Assembly (NCBI GenBank): GCA_029207755.1
Contig: JARCOQ010000005.1
Location: forward strand, 49,751,563-49,815,562
Source of the DNA: Chamaea fasciata
Taxonomy: Eukaryota > Chordata > Aves > Passeriformes > Sylviidae
Direction: 5' to 3'
DNA: 64,000 nt
Below are positions 37,769 to 50,358 of this stretch, in pieces (the stretch's first letter is position 1; each line of letters starts with the position of its first letter). A program made the translations under genes and the position numbers. The notes beneath the pieces are model-generated. The model saw only the letters and a program-made list of their open reading frames with translations. It was not told where the DNA came from and ran no database searches.

Positions 37769-39725
37769 TTCCTCTTAGTGGGCAATGAAGGAAATCAGTC
37801 CTATTTCATATCTGCCAATCATAGAATCACCTCTTTCTTCTAGAGAAAGAAAACCAAACCAAAACCAAACCGAACCAAAAAACCCCAACAAAACAACAAC
37901 AACAAACCACAGAAGAAAGCAGACAAAAAAACCAAACCAACAGGTTTCTGAAACTTGCTTTGAAAGAGAAAAGCTGGATTCCAAGACTAACTGTGAAGCA
38001 TCCTCCTTTGACTAGAAATGGGATTTCCCACCCCAGGACACAGCAGTGCCCAGGGTAGCCCCCGAACCCTGCAGAGCCCAGCTCTGCTGAGGTGGGGAGC
38101 AGCTTTGGTCTCTTCTTCCAGGCAGCCTGGAGCAAGCACAAACAGCAGCAGACAAAGCTCACCCAAGCCCCTGGCTTCATGAGCTCCTAGGCAGAGCAAC
38201 AGCAGTCATGAATATTTAATCCAAATATACTCTGTTGATTTATCAACGAGTCTTTTTGGCATGACTTGAAACCTACACAATTAAATATAGTAGAGAGGAT
38301 GTAGAAAGGAGTGAAATTTCAGGTCCACAATACCTTCCTTCGGTTTTGCTAGGGCTACGCAAGAAAACAGCCGCAGGAAGATAGAAGATGATCTATTAAA
38401 TCAAGACCAACTTTTTTGGTGAACATCTTGTACACAAGAAGAGAGTTTTAACGGGGATGCCTGCTCCTTGCAAAGCACCTACATTTTATTTTAGACAAGA
38501 AGGAATACGGAGGAGATACAGTCACATTCTACTTTTACTGCAGCTGAATGAGCAGCGGTCTCAGTGTTCACTGAAGAATGAGAATTGGCATTGGTTTGAA
38601 ACACTCAATGAAGATGTCAATGGCATTTGCTTTTCTAAAGAACTTCTTCTGCCCGTGTAAGATTTTTCTTTAAAGTGCATTTTAGGAAAAAGAAGAGTAA
38701 TAATAATAATTAAAAAAACAAAAATCAGTAAGACCCCAAAATCCACGAGAAGTATTTTTGGAGCTGCCATCAACAATCCATAGCCTTAAGTCCAGCCACA
38801 GAACAGAAGCAGCTCCAGTGACTCAGCCACGTCACCTGAGTTCCAGTAGCCTCGAATGCACTGAAGGCATTGTGTCTTGCTTCATTGGGTACTATGTTGC
38901 ACTGTACGGAAGTCTATCAAAGCCAACTGAATGAAATGAACAATTCTTTCTATTTCAAGAAGGAAAAGCACTTGACCAGGAAATACAGAAGAAGACTGGA
39001 CAGAGATTGGTAAATAAGGCAAGACTGCAGCACCCCTTGCTAAAACACCAAATGAACACCTGCAAAACACAGAAAAAAGTCTGCCTTCTTCTTTTATCGT
39101 CGCTAAAGTGGACAGTCTACCTGCTTCCTGGGTCCAAACATAGTTCAAACTGCAAATTGTTCGTTTGTTTCAACTGCACGGTGAAGAATCCTCAGCAAAC
39201 CATGCCCTGCTCCATTTATGATCAACGTATTCTTGTTCGGCTTCTTGGGAAAGTTTCCAAGGAGATTTTCATCATATTGGTCGTGATGAAATACTAAAGA
39301 AACCACCCAGGAATCGCATTTTCTAACTACAGAACTGCTCCTGACATCTGTAGCAAAATTTCATTTGCTTTTCTTTGTCCTCTAACGCACCCATTAATAT
39401 TGGTCACTTAACCACACTGAGCTCTCTTCACTTGCACTTGCACTTTCGGTTTCTTTTTTTTCCAGCTTGATGCTGCCTCAGAAACGATGTCTGCAGGAGC
39501 TGCACGTTAGACAGGCACGTCAGCTCTTCAGAAAGTGGAGGCTGTAAGGATTAAAAGGGACTCTCTCAAGTGGAAGGCAGGATTCTGGCTTGCAGGGCTG
39601 CTGTCCATGCTCAGAAGGACAGCAGCAAGGTAACACTCAGCTGTTCTTAAGGTAAAATTCAAGCTTCCTGCCTTAGAAAGAAGGCTAAGTTTTTACCTCA
39701 GCTCTACCCTCTCCAAGTTCTAGGC

Positions 39726-39730
39726 AAAAG

Positions 39731-39777
<47 letters not shown>
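39726..39777 (+). repeat. Interrupted poly(A), unit 13
   Basis: A4-G-A47. The single G is absent from all other units and is a private marker. Confidence 0.85.
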
Positions 39778-39780
<3 letters not shown>

Positions 39781-40171
39781 TGGTGTCTTCACGCCCTCAA
39801 GCTTTTCTCCATCCTTTTTTTTGACCCTAATTGCTCCTCCACTCGCCGTGATGCTTTTGGTTGCATGAGATAGGGGCTGCCTGGGTCACAGGAGCAGCCC
39901 AGGGAAGCAGGAGGCACGGAAGGAAAAGCGGAGGGCAACAGGCAGAAGCCATTTCCAAAGCGCTTTCCGTCTTGAATGCTGCCAAGACAAAGCACACCCT
40001 GTGCTTTCTGGATGGAGCTCGAGCACCTCAGCAATGAGCCGAATGTTTAGGCTGCAGACACCGGGGCTTGCTATCCCTGCTTCTCCTTTGCCTCGGTGTA
40101 TTTTACACAAGCAGGCAATGAACGCAACCAGGTGCCTACAACCAGAAGCAGGCACGGCAACAGTTCAGCCA

Positions 40172-40536
40172 CATCCAATTTAACCTCAGCGGAGAAGGAG
40201 AAGCGCTAAAGCAGCAGCGAGTACCGCAAAACCACCGCATCAGGGGGAACGCCAAACATGTCTTTGGTGATTTCTACTGCTGGGACACGGTCACACTTGT
40301 CTGTGCGGTGCAACCACCAAGGGTTTCTATCCTCCTCTCCCGAAAAAACGAGTGCTACGCTTTGGTTTTGCCCGGCACTGAGAGGCTGCGCTGGTAGCTT
40401 GCCGAGCTTCCCTAGCTCGCCGCAGTTCACGCGCCTTACGTAGATGACGCAGCAGAGGCTATTCAGGAAAGTTAGCGTAGGTTACGCAATCGACGTAAAT
40501 CGCCTCGGCTGCCCAAGTTCCCTGGCGGATCGGGAT
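40172..40536 (+). promoter_or_regulatory. CpG block, unit 13
   Basis: 2556T, 2630T with the A-insertion upstream. Confidence 0.5.
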
Positions 40537-40913
40537 TGCTGGTGCCCAGGGCAACTGTTTTTTTTCCTAAGGTTCAAAGCAAGAAGCTAGAGGAGGAAGT
40601 TCTGCTAAAAAATCCAAACATCAGCGGAGCTGGCAGACTTAGACCAAAAGCAGAAAAAGCTGAAAAGATGCTCGGTGTTCCAAGCTGCACACTTCGATTT
40701 TCAAGCAGAGAAAGAAGGACAAAAAAGAAAAAAAATATTCTTAGCACCCTGATGAAACATTCACTACCAACTACAGATACTGGGAGGCTGAAAGGCAGAA
40801 GATGGCTTTAACATCCCTTTTCTTCACGGGCTTAACGGTCATTTTCTTGGACAACACCTCATCTAAGCTTTAAGGCCTTAGCAGAAGTTTTACCATCTTT
40901 CCCATTCACTTTC

Positions 40914-40920
40914 TATAAAA
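40914..40920 (+). promoter_or_regulatory. TATAAAA variant, unit 14
   Basis: CTATAAAATTCC form, on a 5' half shared with unit 13. Confidence 0.25.
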
Positions 40921-42874
40921 TTCCTCTTAGTGGGCAATGAAGGAAATCAGTCCTATTTCATATCTGCCAATCATAGAATCACCTCTTTCTTCTAGAGAAA
41001 GAAAACCAAACCAAAACCAAACCGAACCAAAAAACCCCAACAAAACAACAACAACAAACCACAGAAGAAAGCAGACAAAAAAACCAAACCAACAGGTTTC
41101 TGAAACTTGCTTTGAAAGAGAAAAGCTGGATTCCAAGACTAACTGTGAAGCATCCTCCTTTGACTAGAAATGGGATTTCCCACCCCAGGACACAGCAGTG
41201 CCCAGGGTAGCCCCCGAACCCTGCAGAGCCCAGCTCTGCTGAGGTGGGGAGCAGCTTTGGTCTCTTCTTCCAGGCAGCCTGGAGCAAGCACAAACAGCAG
41301 CAGACAAAGCTCACCCAAGCCCCTGGCTTCATGAGCTCCTAGGCAGAGCAACAGCAGTCATGAATATTTAATCCAAATATACTCTGTTGATTTATCAACG
41401 AGTCTTTTTGGCATGACTTGAAACCTACACAATTAAATATAGTAGAGAGGATGTAGAAAGGAGTGAAATTTCAGGTCCACAATACCTTCCTTCGGTTTTG
41501 CTAGGGCTACGCAAGAAAACAGCCGCAGGAAGATAGAAGATGATCTATTAAATCAAGACCAACTTTTTTGGTGAACGTCTTGTACACAAGAAGAGAGTTT
41601 TAACGGGGATGCCTGCTCCTTGCAAAGCACCTACATTTTATTTTAGACAAGAAGGAATACGGAGGAGATACAGTCACATTCTACTTTTACTGCAGCTGAA
41701 TGAGCAGCGGTCTCAGTGTTCACTGAAGAATGAGAATTGGCATTGGTTTGAAACACTCAATGAAGATGTCAATGGCATTTGCTTTTCTAAAGAACTTCTT
41801 CTGCCCGTGTAAGATTTTTCTTTAAAGTGCATTTTAGGAAAAAGAAGAGTAATAATAATAATTAAAAAAACAAAAATCAGTAAGACCCCAAAATCCACGA
41901 GAAGTATTTTTGGAGCTGCCATCAACAATCCATAGCCTTAAGTCCAGCCACAGAACAGAAGCAGCTCCAGTGACTCAGCCACGTCACCTGAGTTCCAGTA
42001 GCCTCGAATGCACTGAAGGCATTGTGTCTTGCTTCATTGGGTACTATGTTGCACTGTACGGAAGTCTATCAAAGCCAACTGAATGAAATGAACAATTCTT
42101 TCTATTTCAAGAAGGAAAAGCACTTGACCAGGAAATACAGAAGAAGACTGGACAGAGATTGGTAAATAAGGCAAGACTGCAGCACCCCTTGCTAAAACAC
42201 CAAATGAACACCTGCAAAACACAGAAAAAAGTCTGCCTTCTTCTTTTATCGTCGCTAAAGTGGACAGTCTACCTGCTTCCTGGGTCCAAACATAGTTCAA
42301 ACTGCAAATTGTTCGTTTGTTTCAACTGCACGGTGAAGAATCCTCAGCAAACCATGCCCTGCTCCATTTATGATCAACGTATTCTTGTTCGGCTTCTTGG
42401 GAAAGTTTCCAAGGAGATTTTCATCATATTGGTCGTGATGAAATACTAAAGAAACCACCCAGGAATCGCATTTTCTAACTACAGAACTGCTCCTGACATC
42501 TGTAGCAAAATTTCATTTGCTTTTCTTTGTCCTCTAATGCACCCATTAATATTGGTCACTTAACCACACTGAGCTCTCTTAACTTGCACTTGCACTTTCG
42601 GTTTCTTTTTTTCCAGCTTGATGCTGCCTCAGAAACGATGTCTGTAGGAGCTGCACGTTAGACAGGCACGTCAGCTCTTCAGAAAGTGGAGGCTGTAAGG
42701 ATTAAAAGGGACTCTCTCAAGTGGAAGGCAGGATTCTGGCTTGCAGGGCTGCTGTCCATGCTCAGAAGGACAGCAGCAAGGTAACACTCAGCTGTTCTTA
42801 AGGTAAAATTCAAGCTTCCTGCCTTAGAAAGAAGGCTAAGTTTTTACCTCAGCTCTACCCTCTCCAAGTTCTAG

Positions 42875-42930
<56 letters not shown>

Positions 42931-43321
42931 GGTGTCTTCACGCCCTCAAGCTTTTCTCCATCCTTTTTTTTTGACCCTAATTGCTCCTCCACTCGCCGTG
43001 ATGCTTTTGGTTGCATGAGATAGGGGCTGCCTGGGTCACAGGAGCAGCCCAGGGAAGCAGGAGGCACGGAAGGAAAAGCGGAGGGCAACAGGCAGAAGCC
43101 ATTTCCAAAGCGCTTTCCGTCTTGAATGCTGCCAAGACAAAGCACACCCTGTGCTTTCTGGATGGAGCTCGAGCACCTCAGCAATGAGCCGAATGTTTAG
43201 GCTGCAGACACCGGGGCTTGCTATCCCTGCTTCTCCTTTGCCTCGGTGTATTTTACACAAGCAGGCAATGAACGCAACCAGGTGCCTACAACCAGAAGCA
43301 GGCACGGCAACAGTTCAGCCA

Positions 43322-43686
43322 CATCCAATTTAACCTCAGCGGAGAAGGAGAAGCGCCAAAGCAGCAGCGAGTACCGCAAAACCACCGCATCAGGGGGAAC
43401 GCCAAACATGTCTTTGGTGATTTCTACTGCAGGGACACGGTCACACTTGTCTGTGCGGTGCAACCACCAAGGGTTTCTATCCTCCTCTCCCGAAAAAACG
43501 AGTGCTACGCTTTGGTTTTGCCCGGCACTGAGAGGCTGCGCTGGTAGCTTGCCGAGCTTCCCTAGCTCGCCGCAGTTCACGCGCCTTACGTAGATGACGC
43601 AGCAGAGGCTATTCAGGAAAGTTAGCGTAGGTTACGCAATCGACGTAAATCGCCTCGGCTGCCCAAGTTCCCTGGCGGATCGGGAT
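43322..43686 (+). promoter_or_regulatory. CpG block, unit 14
   Basis: 2556C, 2630A with the A-insertion upstream. This combination joins two short frames into a 115-codon non-ATG frame (43246-43593). Confidence 0.5.
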
Positions 43687-43936
43687 TGCTGGTGCCCAGG
43701 GCAACTGTTTTTTTTCCTAAGGTTCAAAGCAAGAAGCTAGAGGAGGAAGTTCTGCTAAAAAATCCAAACATCAGCGGAGCTGGCAGACTTAGACCAAAAG
43801 CAGAACAAGCTGAAAAGATGCTCGGTGTTCCAAGCTGCACACTTCGATTTTCAAGCAGAGAAAGAAGGACAAAAAAGAAAAAAAATATTCTTAGCACCCT
43901 GATGAAACATTCACTACCAACTACAGATACTGGGAG

Positions 43937-46025
43937 GCTGAAAGTCAGAAGATGGCTTTAACATCCCTTTTCTTCACGGGCTTAACGATCATTTTCTTGG
44001 ACAACACCTCATCTAAGCTTTAAGGCCTTAGCAGAAGTTTTACCATCTTTCCCATTCACTTTCTATACAATTTCTCTTAGTGGGCAATGAAGGAAATCAG
44101 TCCTATTTCATATCTGCCAATCATAGAATCACCTCTTTCTTCTAGAGAAAGAAAACCAAACCAAAACCAAACCAAACCAAAAAACCCCAACAAAACAACA
44201 ACAACAAACCACAGAAGAAAGCAGACCAAAAAACCAAACCAACAGGTTTCTGAAACTTGCTTTGAAAGAGAAAAGCTGGATTCCAAGACTAACTGTGAAG
44301 CATCCTCCTTTGACTAGAAATGGGATTTCCCACCCCAGGACACAGCAGTGCCCAGGGTAGCCCCCAAACCCTGCAGAACCCAGCTCTGCTGAGGTGGGGA
44401 GCAGCTTTGGTCTCTTCTTCCAGGCAGCCTGGAGCAAGCACAAACAGCAGCAGACAAAGCTCACCCAAGCCCCTGGCTTCATGAGCTCCTAGGCAGAGCA
44501 ACAGCAGTCATGAATATTTAATCCAAATATACTCTGTTGATTTATCAACGAGTCTTTTTGGCATGACTTGAAACCTACACAATTAAATATAGTAGAGAGG
44601 ATGTAGAAAGGAGTGAAATTTCAGGTCCAGAATACCTTCCTTCGGTTTTGCTAGGGCTACGCAAGAAAACAGCCGCAGGAAGATAGAAGATGATCTATTA
44701 AATCAAGACCAACTTTTTTGGTGAACGTCTTGTACACAAGAAGAGAGTTTTAACGGGGATGCCTGCTCCTTGCAAAGCACCTACATTTTATTTTAGACAA
44801 GAAGGAATACGGAGGAGATACAGTCACATTCTACTTTTACTGCAGCTGAATGAGCAGCGGTCTCAGTGTTCACTGAAGAATGAGAATTGGCATTGGTTTG
44901 AAACACTCAATGAAGATGTCAATGGCATTTGCTTTTCTAAAGAACTTCTTCTGCCCGTGTAAGATTTTTCTTTAAAGTGCATTTTAGGAAAAAGAAGAGT
45001 AATAATAATAATTAAAAAAACAAAAATCAGTAAGACCCCAAAATCCACGAGAAGTATTTTTGGAGCTGCCATCAACAATCCATAGCCTTAAGTCCAGCCA
45101 CAGAACAGAAGCAGCTCCAGTGACTCAGCCACGTCACCTGAGTTCCAGTAGCCTCGAATGCACTGAAGGCATTGTGTCTTGCTTCATTGGGTACTATGTT
45201 GCACTGTACGGAAGTCTATCAAAGCCAACTGAATGAAATGAACAATTCTTTCTATTTCAAGAAGGAAAAGCACTTGACCAGGAAATACAGAAGAAGACTG
45301 GACAGAGATTGGTAAATAAGGCAAGACTGCAGCACCCCTTGCTAAAACACCAAATGAACACCTGCAAAACACAGAAAAAAGTCTGCCTTCTTCTTTTATC
45401 GTCGCTAAAGTGGACAGTCTACCTGCTTCCTGGGTCCAAACATAGTTCAAACTGCAAATTGTTCGTTTGTTTCAACTGCACGGTGAAGAATCCTCAGCAA
45501 ACCATGCCCTGCTCCATTTATGATCAACGTATTCTTGTTCGGCTTCTTGGGAAAGTTTCCAAGGAGATTTTCATCATATTGGTCGTGATGAAATACTAAA
45601 GAAACCACCCAGGAATCGCATTTTCTAACTACAGAACTGCTCCTGACATCTGTAGCAAAATTTCATTTGCTTTTCTTTGTCCTCTAACGCACCCATTAAT
45701 ATTGGTCACTTAACCACACTGAGCTCTCTTCACTTGCACTTGCACTTTCGGTTTCTTTTTTTTCCAGCTTGATGCTGCCTCAGAAACGATGTCTGCAGGA
45801 GCTGCACGTTAGACAGGCACGTCAGCTCTTCAGAAAGTGGAGGCTGTAAGGATTAAAAGGGACTTTTTCAAGTGGAAGGCAGGATTCTGGCTTGCAGGGC
45901 TGCTGTCCATGCTCAGAAGGACAGCAGCAAGGTAACACTCAGCTGTTCTTAAGGTAAAATTCAAGCTTCCTGCCTTAGAAAGAAGGCTAAGTTTTTACCT
46001 CAGCTCTACCCTCTCCAAGTTCTAG

Positions 46026-46067
<42 letters not shown>

Positions 46068-47072
46068 GGTGTCTTCACGCCCTCAAGCTTTTCTCCATCC
46101 TTTTTTTTGACCCTAATTGCTCCTCCACTCGCCGTGATGCTTTTGGTTGCATGAGATAGGGGCTGCCTGGGTCACAGGAGCAGCCCAGGGAAGCAGGAGG
46201 CACGGAAGGAAAAGCGGAGGGCAACAGGCAGAAGCCATTTCCAAAGCGCTTTCCGTCTTGAATGCTGCCAAGACAAAGCACACCCTGTGCTTTCTGGATG
46301 GAGCTCGAGCACCTCAGCAATGAGCCGAATGTTTAGGCTGCAGACACCGGGGCTTGCTATCCCTGCTTCTCCTTTGCCTCGGTGTATTTTACACAAGCAG
46401 GCAATGAACGCAACCAGGTGCCTACAACCAGAAGCAGGCACGGCAACAGTTCAGCCACATCCAATTTAACCTCAGCGGAGAAGGAGAAGCGCTAAAGCAG
46501 CAGCGAGTACCGCAAAACCACCGCATCAGGGGGAACGCCAAACATGTCTTTGGTGATTTCTACTGCTGGGACACGGTCACACTTGTCTGTGCGGTGCAAC
46601 CACCAAGGGTTTCTATCCTCCTCTCCCGAAAAAACGAGTGCTACGCTTTGGTTTTGCCCGGCACTGAGAGGCTGCGCTGGTAGCTTGCCGAGCTTCCCTA
46701 GCTCGCCGCAGTTCACGCGCCTTACGTAGATGACGCAGCAGAGGCTATTCAGGAAAGTTAGCGTAGGTTACGCAATCGACGTAAATCGCCTCGGCTGCCC
46801 AAGTTCCCTGGCGGATCGGGATTGCTGGTGCCCAGGGCAACTGTTTTTTTTCCTAAGGTTCAAAGCAAGAAGCTAGAGGAGGAAGTTCTGCTAAAAAATC
46901 CAAACATCAGCGCAGCTGGCAGACTTAGACCAAAAGCAGAAAAAGCTGAAAAGATGCTCGGTGTTCCAAGCTGCACACTTCGATTTTCAAGCAGAGAAAG
47001 AAGGACAAAAAAGAAAAAAAATATTCTTAGCACCCTGATGAAACATTCACTACCAACTACAGACACTGGGAG
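43937..47072 (+). repeat. Array unit 15
   Basis: 3136 bp, poly(A) 38 (46028-46065). States: 52A, CAATTT, 238A, 291C, 430A, 791G, 1752C, T8, 1928T+1930T, A-insertion, 2556T, 2630T, 2976C, 3005A, 3127C. The pair 2976C and 3127C occurs only here and in unit 18. Confidence 0.97.
46458..46822 (+). promoter_or_regulatory. CpG block, unit 15
   Basis: 2556T, 2630T; the unit-15/18-specific G-to-C at offset 2976 lies just downstream. Confidence 0.5.
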
Positions 47073-49160
47073 GCTGAAAGGCAGAAGATGGCTTTAACAT
47101 CCCTTTTCTTCACGGGCTTAACGGTCATTTTCTTGGACAACACCTCATCTAAGCTTTAAGGCCTTAGCAGAAGTTTTACCATCTTTCCCATTCACTTTCT
47201 ATACAATTTCTCTTAGTGGGCAATGAAGGAAATCAGTCCTATTTCATATCTGCCAATCATAGAATCACCTCTTTCTTCTAGAGAAAGAAAACCAAACCAA
47301 AACCAAACCGAACCAAAAAACCCCAACAAAACAACAACAACAAACCACAGAAGAAAGCAGACAAAAAAACCAAACCAACAGGTTTCTGAAACTTGCTTTG
47401 AAAGAGAAAAGCTGGATTCCAAGACTAACTGTGAAGCATCCTCCTTTGACTAGAAATGGGATTTCCCACCCCAGGACACAGCAGTGCCCAGGGTAGCCCC
47501 CGAACCCTGCAGAGCCCAGCTCTGCTGAGGTGGGGAGCAGCTTTGGTCTCTTCTTCCAGGCAGCCTGGAGCAAGCACAAACAGCAGCAGACAAAGCTCAC
47601 CCAAGCCCCTGGCTTCATGAGCTCCTAGGCAGAGCAACAGCAGTCATGAATATTTAATCCAAATATACTCTGTTGATTTATCAACGAGTCTTTTTGGCAT
47701 GACTTGAAACCTACACAATTAAATATAGTAGAGAGGATGTAGAAAGGAGTGAAATTTCAGGTCCACAATACCTTCCTTCGGTTTTGCTAGGGCTACGCAA
47801 GAAAACAGCCGCAGGAAGATAGAAGATGATCTATTAAATCAAGACCAACTTTTTTGGTGAACGTCTTGTACACAAGAAGAGAGTTTTAACGGGGATGCCT
47901 GCTCCTTGCAAAGCACCTACATTTTATTTTAGACAAGAAGGAATACGGAGGAGATACAGTCACATTCTACTTTTACTGCAGCTGAATGAGCAGCGGTCTC
48001 AGTGTTCACTGAAGAATGAGAATTGGCATTGGTTTGAAACACTCAATGAAGATGTCAATGGCATTTGCTTTTCTAAAGAACTTCTTCTGCCCGTGTAAGA
48101 TTTTTCTTTAAAGTGCATTTTAGGAAAAAGAAGAGTAATAATAATAATTAAAAAAACAAAAATCAGTAAGACCCCAAAATCCACGAGAAGTATTTTTGGA
48201 GCTGCCATCAACAATCCATAGCCTTAAGTCCAGCCACAGAACAGAAGCAGCTCCAGTGACTCAGCCACGTCACCTGAGTTCCAGTAGCCTCGAATGCACT
48301 GAAGGCATTGTGTCTTGCTTCATTGGGTACTATGTTGCACTGTACGGAAGTCTATCAAAGCCAACTGAATGAAATGAACAATTCTTTCTATTTCAAGAAG
48401 GAAAAGCACTTGACCAGGAAATACAGAAGAAGACTGGACAGAGATTGGTAAATAAGGCAAGACTGCAGCACCCCTTGCTAAAACACCAAATGAACACCTG
48501 CAAAACACAGAAAAAAGTCTGCCTTCTTCTTTTATCGTCGCTAAAGTGGACAGTCTACCTGCTTCCTGGGTCCAAACATAGTTCAAACTGCAAATTGTTC
48601 GTTTGTTTCAACTGCACGGTGAAGAATCCTCAGCAAACCATGCCCTGCTCCATTTATGATCAACGTATTCTTGTTCGGCTTCTTGGGAAAGTTTCCAAGG
48701 AGATTTTCATCATATTGGTCGTGATGAAATACTAAAGAAACCACCCAGGAATCGCATTTTCTAACTACAGAACTGCTCCTGACATCTGTAGCAAAATTTC
48801 ATTTGCTTTTCTTTGTCCTCTAATGCACCCATTAATATTGGTCACTTAACCACACTGAGCTCTCTTAACTTGCACTTGCACTTTCGGTTTCTTTTTTTCC
48901 AGCTTGATGCTGCCTCAGAAACGATGTCTGTAGGAGCTGCACGTTAGACAGGCACGTCAGCTCTTCAGAAAGTGGAGGCTGTAAGGATTAAAAGGGACTC
49001 TCTCAAGTGGAAGGCAGGATTCTGGCTTGCAGGGCTGCTGTCCATGCTCAGAAGGACAGCAGCAAGGTAACACTCAGCTGTTCTTAAGGTAAAATTCAAG
49101 CTTCCTGCCTTAGAAAGAAGGCTAAGTTTTTACCTCAGCTCTACCCTCTCCAAGTTCTAG

Positions 49161-49218
<58 letters not shown>

Positions 49219-50224
49219 GGTGTCTTCACGCCCTCAAGCTTTTCTCCATCCTTTTTTTTTGACCCTAATTGCTCCTCCACTCGCCGTGATGCTTTTGGTT
49301 GCATGAGATAGGGGCTGCCTGGGTCACAGGAGCAGCCCAGGGAAGCAGGAGGCACGGAAGGAAAAGCGGAGGGCAACAGGCAGAAGCCATTTCCAAAGCG
49401 CTTTCCGTCTTGAATGCTGCCAAGACAAAGCACACCCTGTGCTTTCTGGATGGAGCTCGAGCACCTCAGCAATGAGCCGAATGTTTAGGCTGCAGACACC
49501 GGGGCTTGCTATCCCTGCTTCTCCTTTGCCTCGGTGTATTTTACACAAGCAGGCAATGAACGCAACCAGGTGCCTACAACCAGAAGCAGGCACGGCAACA
49601 GTTCAGCCACATCCAATTTAACCTCAGCGGAGAAGGAGAAGCGCCAAAGCAGCAGCGAGTACCGCAAAACCACCGCATCAGGGGGAACGCCAAACATGTC
49701 TTTGGTGATTTCTACTGCAGGGACACGGTCACACTTGTCTGTGCGGTGCAACCACCAAGGGTTTCTATCCTCCTCTCCCGAAAAAACGAGTGCTACGCTT
49801 TGGTTTTGCCCGGCACTGAGAGGCTGCGCTGGTAGCTTGCCGAGCTTCCCTAGCTCGCCGCAGTTCACGCGCCTTACGTAGATGACGCAGCAGAGGCTAT
49901 TCAGGAAAGTTAGCGTAGGTTACGCAATCGACGTAAATCGCCTCGGCTGCCCAAGTTCCCTGGCGGATCGGGATTGCTGGTGCCCAGGGCAACTGTTTTT
50001 TTTCCTAAGGTTCAAAGCAAGAAGCTAGAGGAGGAAGTTCTGCTAAAAAATCCAAACATCAGCGGAGCTGGCAGACTTAGACCAAAAGCAGAAAAAGCTG
50101 AAAAGATGCTCGGTGTTCCAAGCTGCACACTTCGATTTTCAAGCAGAGAAAGAAGGACAAAAAAGAAAAAAAATATTCTTAGCACCCTGATGAAACATTC
50201 ACTACCAACTACAGATACTGGGAG
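47073..50224 (+). repeat. Array unit 16
   Basis: 3152 bp, poly(A) 54 (49163-49216). States: 9G, 52G, CAATTT, 238G, 291A, 430G+442G, 694C, 791G, 1752T, T7, A-insertion, 2556C, 2630A, 3005A. It combines a unit-13-like 5' half with the older middle block. Confidence 0.97.
49610..49974 (+). promoter_or_regulatory. CpG block, unit 16
   Basis: 2556C, 2630A with the A-insertion upstream. Confidence 0.5.
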
Positions 50225-50351
50225 GCTGAAAGGCAGAAGATGGCTTTAACATCCCTTTTCTTCACGGGCTTAACGGTCATTTTCTTGGACAACACCTCAT
50301 CTAAGCTTTAAGGCCTTAGCAGAAGTTTTACCATCTTTCCCATTCACTTTC

Positions 50352-50358
50352 TATAAAA
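50352..50358 (+). promoter_or_regulatory. TATAAAA variant, unit 17
   Basis: CTATAAAATTCC form. Confidence 0.25.

Larger units (their letters stand above)
37635..40786 (+). repeat. Array unit 13
   Basis: 3152 bp. Its poly(A) is interrupted by one G after four A (39726-39777). States: 9G, AAATTC (TATA form), 238G, 291A, 430G+442G, 694C, 791A, 1752C, T8, T8 at 2164, A-insertion, 2556T, 2630T, 3005A. It is the first unit with the 430G/442G pair. Confidence 0.97.
40787..43936 (+). repeat. Array unit 14
   Basis: 3150 bp, poly(A) 52 (42877-42928) followed directly by GTGG instead of GAGTGG. The 5' half matches unit 13 (9G, TATA form, 430G+442G, 694C). It then has the older middle haplotype (1752T, T7, 1859T) with the A-insertion, 2556C, 2630A and 3005C. 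Confidence 0.97.
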
